From Prorocentrum cordatum (taxonomy: Eukaryota; Sar; Dinophyceae; Prorocentrales; Prorocentraceae), in the NCBI GenBank assembly GCA_963575745.1, contig CAUYUJ010015512.1, positions 134,503 through 198,502 on the forward strand: a stretch of DNA of 64,000 nt, written 5' to 3'. How positions within the stretch are numbered: position 1 is the stretch's first letter; each line of letters opens with the position of its first letter. The position numbers and the translations under genes are program-made. The notes under the pieces are model-generated. The model was not told the origin of the DNA and made no database searches. It saw nothing but the letters and a program-made list of their open reading frames with translations. Below, piece after piece: positions 20,018-31,619 of this stretch.

Positions 20018-20155
20018 AAGAGGCACCGATACCGCTGCTCCACAGACCTACACCTTTCCACGGGTGCGTTCGGCCAAAGACTTCGAGGAGAAACCCGCCG
20101 CGGAGGCGAGGACTCTCCGGGACGAGCTGCGGTACTGGTATAGCTTTCCTCTGAC
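20018..20155. mobile_element. Fold-back element with ACCGATACCGC ends, copy 3
   Basis: Left end GGCACCGATACCGCTGCTCC; right end GCTGCGGTACTGGTATAGC. The interior has diverged but keeps GTTCGGCCAAAGA and GGAGGCGAGG. Confidence 0.55.
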
Positions 20156-20185
20156 CGCGAGGGCCAACGATAGGTATGGGAGGAC

Positions 20186-20372
20186 TGGCTCAATGGGGGA
20201 AAGGGGGATACATCGACCTCGAATCGGCGATACATCGCCGATAGGTCGGCTAGGCCCCCGCTTGCGAATCCACGTTGCTGGGCGGGGTGGGGTTCTCAGA
20301 CCCTTATCGGCGATCCATGGGCGATGGGGGGTCGATGCGTTCCCCCGAAACCATCCTCCCCTATCGTTGTCC
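20186..20372. mobile_element. GGCGATACATCGCC fold-back family, copy
   Basis: AATCGGCGATACATCGCCGA, TAGGCCCCCG, GCTGGGCGGGGTGGGG and a right half with ATCGGCGATCCATGGGCGAT match the elements at 35704-35885 and 48888-49060 in order. Hairpins form around the ATCGGCGAT words. Confidence 0.7.
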
Positions 20373-20384
20373 CTGGGACCAACG

Positions 20385-20575
20385 CCGCCGCCCACGCCGC
20401 CGCCGCTGCCGGCGCAGCCAACGGCCTCGCGACGCCGCCCTCTGACTCGGCCTCGGAGATGGCCTCCCTCAATGCGACGAGCCGCGCCGTGCGCTCTGCG
20501 TCGCTGGCCCGGGCGGACGCGACCACGCCGGCGCCGAGCCGCGACAGCCGCTCCTGGGGCGAGCGGGGGTCGTTT
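20385..20575 (-). CDS. Possible alanine-rich helical exon (uncertain)
   Basis: The minus strand reads RLSRLGAGVVASARASDAER, then TARLVALREAISEAESEGG and an Ala-rich run, without stops. A CGCTCGCCCCAG sequence that looks like a 3' splice site precedes it. No start, partner exon or domain was found. Confidence 0.25.
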
Positions 20576-20689
20576 AATACATATACGTAAATACATGTAT
20601 ATATACATGTGTCAGCCATCGTGGGCACACAATGCTCTTTCTAGTAGTACATGCTGTACCGTACATATGTATATATATATGTACGTGGT

Positions 20690-20850
20690 ACAACTTATGT
20701 GGTGCAACATATGTTGTGCAATATATGTGGCGCAATTTACGTTGTGCGACCTATGTGGCGCCATCTATGCGATGCAATCTATCTGTATATATACACAGAT
20801 GTGTACACGTCGTGCAATATACGTGGTGCAATCTACGTAGTGCAATTGGT
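20690..20850 (+). repeat. 16-bp tandem repeat, GTGCAATYTACGTRGT type
   Basis: About nine diverged units such as GTGCAATATATGTGGC, GTGCAATATACGTG and GTGCAATCTACGTAGT. Single units recur at about 25807 and 44155. The preceding 20577-20690 is AT-rich with ATATATAC palindromes. Confidence 0.75.
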
Positions 20851-22060
20851 TTTAACAAACGAGTTAACACATCACATGCTCTTGCAAACATCTCACCAAC
20901 CCACCCGCGACTTGGTTTGCAAAACCCATGCGTTGTCGATTGCGATGCATGCCTGGCGTTGGCTGGTGCATCCCTGCAGGCGCGCCGACCCTGTCACGCG
21001 CGCGCAACGACCAACTAGTTAAGCGCCACCGACGCGGCCGCGGTAGCGCTGACTGCTGGGCGCATCCAGGGCACTTCACTGCGAGTCGGCAACTTGGGCG
21101 GGCGCGGTATCATGGCAAAGCCGACTACGGTATACACGATGATGATAGTGGCGATGCTGGTGGCGATGTTCGCACCGACGACGGCGCGGTCAGCGCGGGC
21201 GCCAATGCTGATCACGCCGACAGCGATGACGGCCTCTTCGCGTCGGTGATGATGGTTTCTTGGACAGAGTTCGACATGCGCGCGCGGCCGACGCGCGAGA
21301 ATGGCCCGCATGGTTTTTTTTTCTTGAAACGGGAAACGGATCGAGCATCCCCCCCAACACGCGCGCAAGAGCGTGCGAACGATGTCGGCACGCGGCGCCA
21401 GGTCCGTTTGGCAGAATTCCATGAAGATGTTGAGACAACTATGGTTTTCTCAAGAATTCAAAGAGCGCGTGCGCAAGCTTTTCTTGAAACTGTTGTTGCA
21501 AAATCATGTGCTTTTGAATGTGTGGTGGTGGACATTCGGTTTGAAATCGCTACGAAACATGACAAACATTAGGTTTTTGAAGGATTTCGGCATGTGCGCA
21601 ACGACGCGCACGCGCGCAAGTCGTCCCATTTACTGCAAAGGGTTCTCGCAACGGCACGCGCGCAAGGGCGTTCGAACGATTTCGGCATGCGCGCGCGCGA
21701 AGCCCGCTGGTCGTACTTTCTGGAAATGTTGAAAAAGAACCGATGGTTTTCTCACGAATTCGCTAGAACGCGCGCACGCTTTTTTTGAAACTCAGTGTTG
21801 CGAAACAATGCGTTGTATATGTTTTGGTTTTGGTACTCGATTTTGGAAACCTTCCGAAACCGAATATGTTTGAAGGGTGTCGGCATGCGCGCGCGACGAC
21901 GCGCGCGTGCACTTCGTCACATTCGTTGTGAAGGATTCTTGGACACTTATGATTTTTGATAAACGAGCGTGCCCGCAGGTATTTTTGGCAGAGGGTGGCG
22001 GGGGGGTCGAGACGGCTGCGCTGGGATGGTATGAGTTCATATCCGCCGGCCCCCTTCTTG
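20838..22060 (+). repeat. ~1.1-kb CG-tract repeat, unit a
   Basis: Starts at GTGCAATTGGTTTTAAC, runs through GACTTGGTTTGCAAAACC, GCGGCCGCG and the GATGATAGTGGCGATGC segment, and contains several GCATGCGCGCGCGACGAC/GCGCGCGTGC clusters followed by CACTTCGTC. It ends near CTGGGATGGTATGAGTTCAT. The frames found are not conserved between units. Confidence 0.85.
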
Positions 22061-22264
22061 GGCCACCAGGCTGGAGGGCGAAGGTTCGCAGTTTCCTGTG
22101 CCAGTCGCAGCTTCCAGTTTCAACTGTTACAGTTCTGCTTCTTGCTGCTTACTGTCTGCTTCTTGCTGCTTACTGTTCCTTGTTGATGGACCGCGCGAGG
22201 GGGGGAGGCCTAAAACGAGCATTTCACCACGCCCAAATCGAATGCTCTGAATTGCTGGGGTGGA
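22061..22264. other. Spacer with a short tandem duplication
   Basis: CTGCTTCTTGCTGCTTACTG is repeated twice at about 22136-22175. Confidence 0.6.
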
Positions 22265-23345
22265 TAAAAATTTACACTCCTCACGCAGATCGGCGGGGTC
22301 AGGGTCAAAAAAACACATGGGATTTGCTACATTTCTGAAATTTGCTGGCACCCATCACGCATATCGGCGGGGTCAGGGTGCCAAAACACATGGGATGTGC
22401 CACAATTCTGAAATTTGCTGGCACCCCTCACGCAGATCGGCGGGTCAGGGTCCAGAAACACACAGGATTTGCCACATTTCTGAAATTTGCTGGCACCCCT
22501 CACGCAGATCGGCGGGGTCAGGGTCCTAAAACACATGGGATTTGCGACATTTCTAAAATTTGCTGGCACCCATCACGCAGATCGGCGGGGTCAGGGTCCA
22601 AAAACATGTGGGAATTGCTACATGTCTGAAACTAGCTGGCGCCCGTCACGCAGATCGGCGGGGTCAGGGTCCAAAAACATACAGGATTTGCAACATTTCT
22701 GAAATTTGCTGACACCCCTCACGCAGATCGGCGGGGTCAGGGTTCAACAACACAAGGTATTTGCCATATGTTTGAAATTCGGTGGCACCGGTCACTCAGA
22801 TCGGCGGCGTCAGGGTCTAAAAGCACATGAGATTTGCCACATTTCTGAAATTTGCTGGCACCCCTCACTCAGATCGACGGTGTCAGGGTCTAAAAGCATA
22901 TGGTATTTGCCACATGTCTAAAATTAGGTGGCACCCCTCACGCAGATCGGCGGGGTCAGGGTGCAAAAACACACAGGATTTGCATCATTTTTGCAATTCG
23001 GTGGCACCCCTCACGCAGATCGGCGGGGTCAGGGTGCAAAAACACATGGGATTTGCTACGTTTCTGAAAATTAGCTGGCACCGCTCACGCAGATCGGCCG
23101 CATCAGGGCGCAAAAACACACAGGATTTACTACATTTCTGAAATATGCTGGCACCCCTCACGCAAATCGGCGGGGTCAGGGTCCAGAAACACATGGGATT
23201 TGCCACATGTCTGAAATTTGCTGGCACCCCTCACGCAGATCGGCAGGGTCAGGGTCCAAAAACACATGGGATTCGCCACATGTCTGAAATTTGCTGGCAC
23301 CCCTCACGCAGATCCGTAGGGTCAGGGTCGAAAAACAAACAGGTC
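22265..23345 (+). repeat. 73-bp satellite array, about 15 copies
   Basis: Monomers share CACGCAGATCGGCGGGGTCA, GGGTCCAAAAACACATGGGA, TTTGCCACATTTCTGAAA and TTTGCTGGCACCCCT. The anchor CACGCAGATCGG starts at about 22282, 22356, 22429, 22501, 22574, 22647, 22719, 22793, 22866, 22939, 23012, 23085, 23159, 23232 and 23305. Unit length stays at 72-74 bp with point changes. There are no distinct spacers, so it is not a CRISPR array. Confidence 0.95.
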
Positions 23346-23440
23346 CCGACACTGCTTCACGGCGGCGCCCAGACCTCATGATTTAGCTTTTGCATCTACC
23401 ATTATCCAAGACAGGGGGCCAGCGGCATGGGGCGAAGCCC

Positions 23441-26372
23441 TTACGGATTTAGAATGGACGATGGGGCAACATCATATGTAAACTGCAACACACAAAGATG
23501 CACCGATAAAGCCGAGGGGTAGAATATATTTATTCTCTTTCGACAAAAGATAATATATGCGGCGCAATTGAGTTTTACCAATGGGTTGACACATCCCATG
23601 CTCTTGCAAACACCCCGCCAACCCACCTGCAACGTAGTTTGCAAAATCCATGCGGTGGCGAATGCGATGCATGCTTGGCGTTGGCTGGTGCATGTCTGCG
23701 GCCGCGCCAACCCTTGCACGCACGCGCAGGGGCCAGCTGGTTTGGCGCTGCCGTCGCGGCCGCGGCGGCGCTGACCGTCGGGCGCGTCCCAGCGGGCACT
23801 TCGCTGCGAGTCGGCGACGTGGGCGGGACCAGTATCATGGCAACGCCGACGCGATGATGATCGCGGCGATGCTGGCGACGATGTTCGCACCGACGAAGGC
23901 GCGGCCAGCGCGGCGATGATGGTTTTGGAAAGAATTCGACATGCGCGCGCGGCCGACGCGCGAGGGTGGCCCGCATAGTTTTGTTTGACGCGGGTCGCGC
24001 CCCCCCACCCACCCACCCCCAGCACGCGAGCAAGGGCGCGCGAATGATGTCGGCATGCGGCGCCAGAAGGCCCAATAATTTCACAAAGATGGTGAAACAA
24101 ATATGGTTTGCTCCAGAATTCGCAAGAACACGCACCATATTTTGCGTGACAGCGGTCGTTGTTTTGATTGATGTTTTTAAACATTCAATTTTGAAATCGC
24201 TACGACACGGGAGGTTTCGAAGGCTTCTGGCACGCACGCGCGACGACGCGCGTGCAAAAACGTTCGAATGATTTCGGCGCCGAACGTTTTCCAGATGCCG
24301 GTATGCGCGCGCGACGGCGCGCGCGCGTGCACTTCGTCGCATAGTTTGCGACGGGGTTTTGGACATTGATGATATGTTGTCAACGAATGTGCGGGCAAAA
24401 CTTTGTTGCAAAGGCTGGCGGGGGGGACGATGCCAGCCTGGCTGGGATGGAATTCGCAGTCAGGATGGGCGATGGGGCAGAAACATGCGTACACTACAGC
24501 GCAAAAAAATGGATTGATAAAGCCAGGGGGGGACCTACATGTTTTTTTCTGCCCTGGGCCGCGCTTGACAGCCTCTACTGTTCGCGCAATCATCCCGCCC
24601 GCCCACCTGCATCTTGGCGGGCGAAGCCCATGCGGTGGCGATTGCGATGAGTGCTCGACGTTGGCTGGTCCATTCCTGTGGCCGCGCCGACCCAGGCGCG
24701 CGCGCAGCGGCCAACTAGTTTGGCGCGATCGACGCGGCCGCGGTGGCGCTGGCCCCGGGGTGCATCGCAGCGGGCGCTTCAGTGCGAGTCGGCGACTTGA
24801 GCGGGCGCGGTATCGTGGCGACGTCGACAACGGTAGACGCGACGATGATAGCATCGATGCTGGTGACGATGTTGACAACGACGACGGCGCGGCCAGCGCG
24901 GGCGCCGGTGCTGATCGCGCCGACGGCGATGACGGCGTCGGCGAGGGAGGTTTTGAAAAGGGTTCGGTATGCGACCGCGGCCGACGCGCGAGACTGGTCC
25001 GCGCGGTTTTCGTTGACGCCGATCGCGCCCCCCACCCCCCTCCCAGCGCGCGCGCAAAGGCGCGCGAATGATGCCGGCGTGCGCCGCCAGAGGCCCGCTT
25101 GGCAGGCGCCCATGCGTGCCGCTTTGAAAACTGGTGTTGCGAAGCCATATGAATTTGAATGTAGTTTGGACATTCGGTTTTGCCATCGTTGCGAAACCGG
25201 AGAACTCTGACGGATTTCGGCACGCGCGCGCGACGTCGCGCGCGCGCACTTCGCCCCAGCTTTGGTATAATATTTTCGCGACGGCGCGCGCAAGGAGGTG
25301 TTGGAGCGATATCGACATGCGCGCGCGCGAAGCCCGTCTGGTACCACGCTATGAACATGTTGGGACATGTATGGGTTTCTTGAGAACTTGCCAGAGCGCG
25401 CGCGAATGCATTTTTCAACATCCGCATTGCGAAACCATTTGCTTGTAGTTTTCGACGCTCGATTTTGAAATCCTTCCGGAAGTTTTGGAAGGGTGTCGGC
25501 ATGCGCGCGCGACGACGCGCGCGTCTGCACTCCGTCCCATTTGTTGCAAAGGATTCTTGGACGCTTATGATTCGTGACAACCGAGTGCGCGCGCATGACA
25601 CTTGTTGGAAAGACTGGCGGGGGGGGGGGGGGGGGTCACGCCGGCCGGGCTGGCATGATATGCGATAAAATTCTAGGATGGGCGATGGGGCAGAATAATT
25701 TACCACGCAAGAAAAATCACCGAGAAACCCGCGGGGGTGGGGTAGAGTCGATTCTCTGTTTAGAAAGGAGAATCGATGCAGAGCAATCGATGCGAAGCGG
25801 GCTATTCGGTGCGATCTACGTGGTGCAGTTAACCAATGCTCAACTTGAAGTTGCCCGCTCCACTTCCCGCGCAAACAGCCCGCTCGCCCACCCGCAACTT
25901 GGTTTGCCAAACCCATGCGGCGGCGATTGCGATCAGCGCTTGGCGCTTGCTGGTGCATCTCTGCGGCCGCGACGACCCGCGCGGGCGCGCGCGGGCACTT
26001 AGGCGCGACCGACGCAGCCGCGGTGGCGCTAGCCGCTGGGCACGCCCCAGCGGGCACTTCAGTTCGAGTCGGCGGCTTGGGCGGGCGCGTTATTGTAGCG
26101 ACGTCGACGACAGTAGACGCGGCGATGATAGTAGCGATGCTGGCGACGATGCTGACAACGACCGCCCGGGCTAATAACGGCGCCGACGCTGATGGCGCCG
26201 GCGACGGTGACGGCGCCCCCGCGTCGGCGATGAAGGTCCGGGAAAGAGCTCGACGTGCGCGAGAGCGACCCTCGCGGCTTCATTCGGCGCGAGTCGCGCC
26301 CACCCCTCCCCTTCCAGCACGCGCGCAAAGGCGCGCGAATGATGTCGGCGCGCGGCGCCAGAGGCCCGTTTG

Positions 26373-26405
<33 letters not shown>

Positions 26406-28160
26406 GACGAAGAATTCCCATGAGCGCGCGCGAGCATTTTGTGTAAACTGATGTTGTCAACCCTCGTGTGTTTGAGCGTGCGCTTTGCTAAGCGGTTTTG
26501 AAATCGCCACGCGCGCGCGAGCGCGTCGAGGATTTCGGCCGCGCGCGCGCGAGCCGACGCGCGCGCGACTTCATTTTTTGTTTGAGAAAAAACTCTCGAC
26601 GGCACGCGCGCTCAGGCCCTCGAGCGATCTCGGCATGCGCGCGCGAAGTCCATTTGGTATTGTCTGAGAATGTTGGAAAACCTTAGGTTTATTCACGCGT
26701 TCGCAAAACGCGCGCTCTGCGTTGGAAAATCAGCGCGGCGAAACCATATGCGTGAAATGTTGCTTGGACGTTCGAACCGGGAATTCTTCCGAAACCCGAG
26801 TTTTTTGTTTGAAAGCTGGCGGCATGCGCGCGCGACGACGCGCGCATGCACTTTGTGCTAGTTGTGCTGCAAGGGATCCATCACATTGGATGATTTTTGA
26901 TCTGCGAATGCGCGCGCGTTCTATTTTGTGCCTAAAAAACGTCAAGGATCTGGGATGGACGATGGGGCAAAATATATGACACTTGCAATGCGAAAATGGG
27001 GGGTCGGTAAACCCGAGTGCGGAGGGTGTATTCATGTCGTAGAAAGGGAGACTACCCTGCACCGCCCTTGACCACCTCCACTGCTCGCGCAAACATCCAT
27101 CCCACCCACCGAACCGCAACTTGGTTTGCAAAACCATGCGGCGGCGATTGCGCTGCATGCTTGGCGTTGGCTGGTGCATCCCTGCGGCCGCGCCAACCCT
27201 TGCACGCGCGCGCAACGGCCAGGTAGTTTGGCGCCACCGACGCGGCCGCGGCGGCGCTGACCGCTGGGCGCATCCCTGCGCGGGCGCCGATTCTGATCAC
27301 GCTGACGACAATGACGGCGTCCTCGAATCGTTGATGGAGGTTCTGGAGAAATTCGACATGCGCGGGGGACCCACGCGCGAGAGTAGTCAGCATGGCTTCA
27401 TTTGACACGGGTCGTGAACCCCCCCCAGTACGCGCGCAAGGGCGCGCGAATAATGTCGACATGCGGCGCCAGAGGCCCGCTTGGCAGATTTGCATGGTAA
27501 TGTTGAAAGCCGAATTAGTTGTGTCAAGAATCCGCAAAGCGCGCAAGCATTTCTTGAACATTGATGTTGCGAAACGATGTGGTTTTTTGTTATATGTGTT
27601 TTGGACATTCGGTTTTGGAACCGCTGCGAAACCGCATGTCTTTGAAAGGTTTCGGCATACGCGCGCGACGGCGCTCGCGTGCGCATATGGTCCCATTGGT
27701 CGCAAAGGAGACTCACGACGGCACGCGCGCAAAGGCCTTCGAACGATTTCGGCATGTTCTCAAGAATTCGCAAATACGTGCATTTTTTGTTTTGGAAAGT
27801 AATGTTGCGAATCCCGGTGTTTTTTTTATAATATGGTGTTTGGACACTCGGGTTTGAAATCCTTCCGAAGCTCACGGTGTTTGAAAGATTTCGGCATGCG
27901 CGCGCGCGACGACGCGCGCGTGTGCACTTCGTCCCATGTGTTGCAAAGGAGCCTTGGAATCGAATGATTCTTGATAAACGAATGTGCGCGCATAGCCTTT
28001 GTTGCAAAGGATGGCGGGGGGGGCCGATACCGGCTGGGCTGGGATGGTACGAGTTCATATTTAGGATGGACGATAGGCCAGAATCCAAGGTAAACTGCAA
28101 TGCGAAAAGGGGGGCGATAAACCTGGGGGGGGTGGGGGGGGGATCCTAATTCTTTTGTAG
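23441..28160 (+). repeat. Tandem array of ~1.0-1.3 kb CG-tract repeats (units b-e)
   Basis: The anchor TTTGCAAAA(C/T)CCATGCGG(C/T)GG and its variants recur at about 23637, 24625, 25902 and 27126. Unit lengths are therefore roughly 1.0, 1.26, 1.23 and 1.1 kb. Each unit has a GC-rich half (GCGGCCGCG, GATGATAG triplets) and a half with two or three subrepeats built on TTTCGGCATGCGCGCGCGAC, GACGCGCGCG and CACTTCGTCCCATTTGTTGC. Each ends with GGATGG(G/A)CGATGGGGCAGAA and sometimes GAAAGGAGAA. Stops and frameshifts differ between units. I found no conserved protein, so this is non-coding repetitive DNA. Confidence 0.88.
26370..26403 (+). repeat. Poly(A) run inside a CG-tract repeat unit
   Basis: About 33 consecutive A in unit d, absent at the equivalent place in other units. 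It is either a homopolymer expansion or the tail of a small retro-insertion; no inserted body is evident. Confidence 0.8.
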
Positions 28161-28165
28161 AAAGG

Positions 28166-28275
28166 AGAACCCATGTTGCGGCGACGAGGCGGCGACGGCG
28201 AGTACGGAGCAGCCAGGCCACCAGCCAGGCCCATACAACGGGCGGCGATGAGGCGGCGACGGCGATCACGGAACC
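28166..28275 (+). repeat. Local ~70-bp direct duplication
   Basis: GCGGCGACGAGGCGGCGACG ... GCCACCAGCCAG recurs as GCGGCGATGAGGCGGCGACG ... GATTGCCAGCCAG. Confidence 0.7.
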
Positions 28276-28340
28276 GCCAGATTGCCAGCCAGTTCCTCAG
28301 AAGAAAAAAAAGAACCCTTAAGTACAAGCACTGTTTAGGA

Positions 28341-28490
28341 AATCTCACCAGTCCTCTGGGCGTGAGTGGTTAAGAGCGTTTCCTCTTCTATCTTCCCTCT
28401 TCCTCTTCGGGGATGGGTTCATCCCACTCCCTGACACCTCCCTCTGGGCCTGAAGTGGACGTGTCGCGACGCGTTGGAGCGTCCAAGATG
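28341..28490 (+). repeat. SINE-like dispersed repeat, copy 3
   Basis: AATCTCACCAGTCCTCTGGG, CGTGAGTGGTTAAGAGCG and a weakened hairpin at 28409-28430 (GGGGATGGG, loop TTCA). The GTGGTTAAGAGCG part resembles a tRNA D-arm, and ATGGGTTCATCCCAC resembles a T-arm with two loop bases lost. It runs into CCAAGATGG repeats, as copy 1 does. Confidence 0.6.
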
Positions 28491-28840
28491 GCCTCAACGA
28501 GGAAGCCCAATTAGTGCATTTACTATAGTTCTGGGCCCATTTTGGCCTCTGGGGGGGGGAACGCTAATTTACCACGACCCGTCCTTTGGTAGATTTCCTC
28601 TAAGATGGCTCAAAGATGGCCCTCGAGGTGCCCAGGAGGCCCCAAGAGTCCTCCAAGAGGCCCCCAAGATGCCTCCAAGATCCCAAAGAGGCCCACAGGG
28701 GCCCACGAAAGGCACCCAAATCCCCCCAAGAGGCGCCCGGGACTGCCAAGTTGCCCACAAGACGCCCCATCCATGAGGCGTCCAACAAAGCTCTCGAAAT
28801 CCGAAGAGACTCCGAGAGGTATCCAAGAGGCCTCTGGCCT
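28483..28840 (+). repeat. CCAAGAGG short-period block
   Basis: CCAAGATGG, CCAAGAGGCCCC and CCAAGATGCC units, with a unique insert at about 28505-28595. None of the three cores is present. Confidence 0.7.
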
Positions 28841-28847
28841 TTCTGCT

Positions 28848-28965
28848 CGCCCTCCGCCTCCTCCTCCGCCTCCTCCTTCTTCTTCCGCATCCGCCTATTC
28901 ATCTTCCTTCCTCCTCCCTCCTTCTCCTCCTCCTGCTCCTCTTCCGATTCCTCATCCATCCTCCC
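28848..28965 (+). repeat. (CTC)n/(CTT)n tract
   Basis: Imperfect pyrimidine triplets upstream of GGGCATCG copy 3. Confidence 0.8.
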
Positions 28966-28977
28966 CCTCTTGGGGTA

Positions 28978-29100
28978 TGGCGTCTTACCCAGCCCTTTGT
29001 TCCACTGCATGCTCCTCCACATCGCTGATCAAGGCAACTCGTCTGGGCATCGTTTCTGGATGGGCTGGTGGGGTCAAGCGACACGTCCAGAATACTCCGG
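28978..29100 (+). repeat. GGGCATCG dispersed repeat, copy 3
   Basis: CCACTGCATGCTCC, GATCAAGGCAACTCG and GGGCATCGTTTCTGGATGGG, as in copy 1 at 3540. Confidence 0.75.
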
Positions 29101-30235
29101 CGATAGCCTGGGAACTCCGGAGGGGAGGGGTGGGGGGAGGTGCCGGCCGATACCATACTTAAAAACCTTTCGCTATGAGCAACCCCACGCATGCCTGCGC
29201 GCACCAGGTACTGCGCACCTCCCCTCCAGCGTGCGCAGTCGACAAGGTCAGTCTATCGGGGGGGGGCGGGGGCGGGGGCGGGCCCGATAACCTGGGTTAT
29301 CGCTGGACCCCAAACATCAGTCTCTTGGGGGTCGATGTACCTAGATCTCCGACGATGTGTGTTTTCAACCGACGATTTGTCATCGATTGGCACTCGGGGG
29401 CTGTGTTCGGATCCCAAGGCCAGCAACAACGGATCCGAAACTAACAACTACAATAATGGGTCCAGACCGCTGAGTCCGCAGATTGAAAAATCCGATCGGC
29501 CGATGTCAGGGTACGTTCCTTGGCAGCGGCCATCTCAGACCCCTCCTCAGACTACCAACGTATTCAGCAAACATCACACGCAGGTCAACCTGGGGCACGG
29601 GTCGGGACTTCCAGGGACCCTATAAAATTGAAAAATGGCAGCATCGGATCCTTACGGAACGCGCATGGCCAGCGCTCATTCGGGCCAGCGCTCATCCGGG
29701 CCAGCCAAGGCCAGGTCTCGCACCCCCGCCAGCCGTATAGTGAAGAATAGCTCCCAACGCCCGGACAATTGAAGGGAAGGGAGACCCGGACCTCCGACGT
29801 CAGGTCCTTTTTCATGACGTCGACCCTAGAGGTCTGGATCACTTCCCCTGTAACGGCTTTCCAGCCTGAATCGTTTTTTGACGGTCCCGAGGCCCGGCCA
29901 GGGGCCCCCAAAAACGCAAATATGGAAATACCTCCCGTTCTGTTTTTTTGTTGCACTTCCCGAGGTGCGAGCATGCTGCGCATGGCATGTAGTAAATGAT
30001 CGGATGAACGATGAGCCTATGCTGGGGGAGCGACGGGGTCTGGGGAGGTAGGCGCATTGGCTCCACGTGGCCCCAAGACCTGGGTCAGCCAGGTGGGATC
30101 GAAAGAGATTCGCCGACCCCCTCAGCGCCAACTCACGTCACGAGAACCCCGCCCCCACGGAACCCATAGATCCGACGTGCTGATTTTCTCCATGCGGGGC
30201 CCTGGGAAGTCCCGACCCATACCCATGGCCTGTTC
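29101..30235. other. Unassigned stretch
   Basis: Contains a (GGGGGC)n run at 29258-29283 and a GCGCTCATTCGGGCCA duplication at about 29674-29705. No supported frame or larger family was seen. Confidence 0.4.
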
Positions 30236-30245
30236 TTAGAGGCCT

Positions 30246-30420
30246 CCTAGATGGGGTCGGAGCATATGGGGTCGCAGTATGCAGCGTCGACGTCGGCGAT
30301 GCATCGGCGACGTCGACGTGAAGCAAATCGAGCTGCACATCGAGCCGCATCGGCGATGCATCGGCGATGCGGCGCGATCCTCCGACCCCATCCGCTCCGA
30401 CCCCCTCCGGGAGGGCCGGA
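30246..30420. mobile_element. CATCGGCGATGC fold-back element, copy 3
   Basis: Left end CTAGATGGGGTCGGAGC pairs with the right end (complement GGAGGGGGTCGGAGCGGATG). The interior is dense in ATGCATCGGCGA and GTCGACGTC. It is the best preserved of the three copies. Confidence 0.72.
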
Positions 30421-30509
30421 GCCCTTCGCCCCGAGTCGGTCTTTGACGGCCCCGGGGCACGGCGAGGCCCCCCAGAGGCGGAAGACAACGAGAAACGTGC
30501 GCTTACTTC

Positions 30510-30730
30510 TCGTAAGGAACCGAACTCTGTACACCGACGGTTGTTCTGGCCCTGCACTGAGATTTGCAGCCAGGAGAGCGAATCCTGGTGTCTACGGGAC
30601 CCTGGTGTACACATTGTTCATAGTTTCCCAGGAATGCGGGGACAAAAAGAGTCTACCACACCACCCCGACGTCGCCTGGGATTGAAACACCGCCCGCAGC
30701 TGGTAACGTACATGTTCCAGTTTCCTGTTT
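30510..30730 (+). repeat. Dispersed repeat shared with 49895-50115
   Basis: Shares GGAACCGAACTCT, CACCGACG, GAATCCTGGTGT.TACGGGA, CACACCACCCCGACGTCG and ACCGCCCGC...GGTAA.GTA.ATG.TCCAGTTTC with the second copy, over about 220 bp at roughly 75-80% by eye. Type unknown. Confidence 0.7.
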
Positions 30731-31619
30731 TGTGTCAGTCCGTGGGAAGTCTGGGAGGGGGTCGAGAAGGTGGCCTGGACGCTGGACGCCCGAGATACAG
30801 GCACGGGTAGCATCGGCATGATGCCCAGTAACCAAGAAGTTGCCCAAGACGACGACGGCCGCTGTTGGGCTGGCGGCCTCCTGCCTCGAATGGACACCGC
30901 CCGCAGCGGCGCCGACAGCGGTTCCTGTTCAAAGTAGACAGGATTTTCTGTCAGTCTTTGCACCCATTCTTTCCGTACCCATTGCGATCCTCCAGAGTTC
31001 TGGGGGGCGGGCCGCGGTCGGTTCGAGCATCGACGCACCGATCGTGGTGTCGGATGCCTGGAGCCGCATGGCCGCTCCTTGGCCCCTCTGGGGTGCCTCG
31101 GGAGGATTCGACGGGCCGCCCCTCTTGGGGACCTGAGGGGGGCAGCCGCCAGACCCAGACATCCCCCGAAATATAATTTGCTCAATTCGAGGACCCAGAG
31201 GCCCCGACCCTTTCGCTGGAGAGTCCCGCGGCCCGGATCCTTTCTTGAGAAGGCCCCGGCCCAAGCAGGCGCCCCGAAATCTGGAGGACAAGACGCCTGG
31301 AAGTGCGGCGGGACAAAGCGGCCGGAAGTGTGGAGGAACGGGCGCTCGGATGGGCGAACGCCTGTCCTCGGAGTTCTGGGCAGCGCCTCGCAGAGGGCCC
31401 TGCGAGGCCTCGGGGAGCTGGCAGCGCCCGGAGACACAGGGGGGGCGCACGGCGGGCTGGGCTTCTGCGGGCGAGGCTTGTGAGAAGGCGAGGCTCCTCG
31501 GGCGCCTGCCCAGCTCCCTTCACGCCTTCGTGGAAGCCTCAAAGGGCCCTCCAGCAAGGCCCCTCCGCCTTCTGGGGAGCCCCTCCGCCTTCGCGGTGGT
31601 CTGCCACCCTCGCGCCACG
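30731..31619. other. GC-rich stretch, nothing credited
   Basis: Open frames occur on both strands, but none has a recognisable domain or start context. Confidence 0.35.

Noticed and set aside
22265-23345. CRISPR array
   Set aside because: The whole 73-bp unit repeats with no unique spacers, and the sequence is eukaryotic.
23575-26057. Frames of 278-626 codons on the minus strand of the CG-tract array
   Set aside because: The frames are not conserved between repeat units and are rich in Arg/Ala from CG tracts.
28341-28490. Functional tRNA gene (Leu/Ser type)
   Set aside because: Only D-arm-like and T-arm-like words are present; the T loop is two bases short and no acceptor stem or anticodon arm can be drawn.
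28524-28545. Third spliced-leader relic (CCCATTTTGGCCTC)
   Set aside because: Only ten consecutive leader bases match, no frame follows, and the surroundings are repeat.
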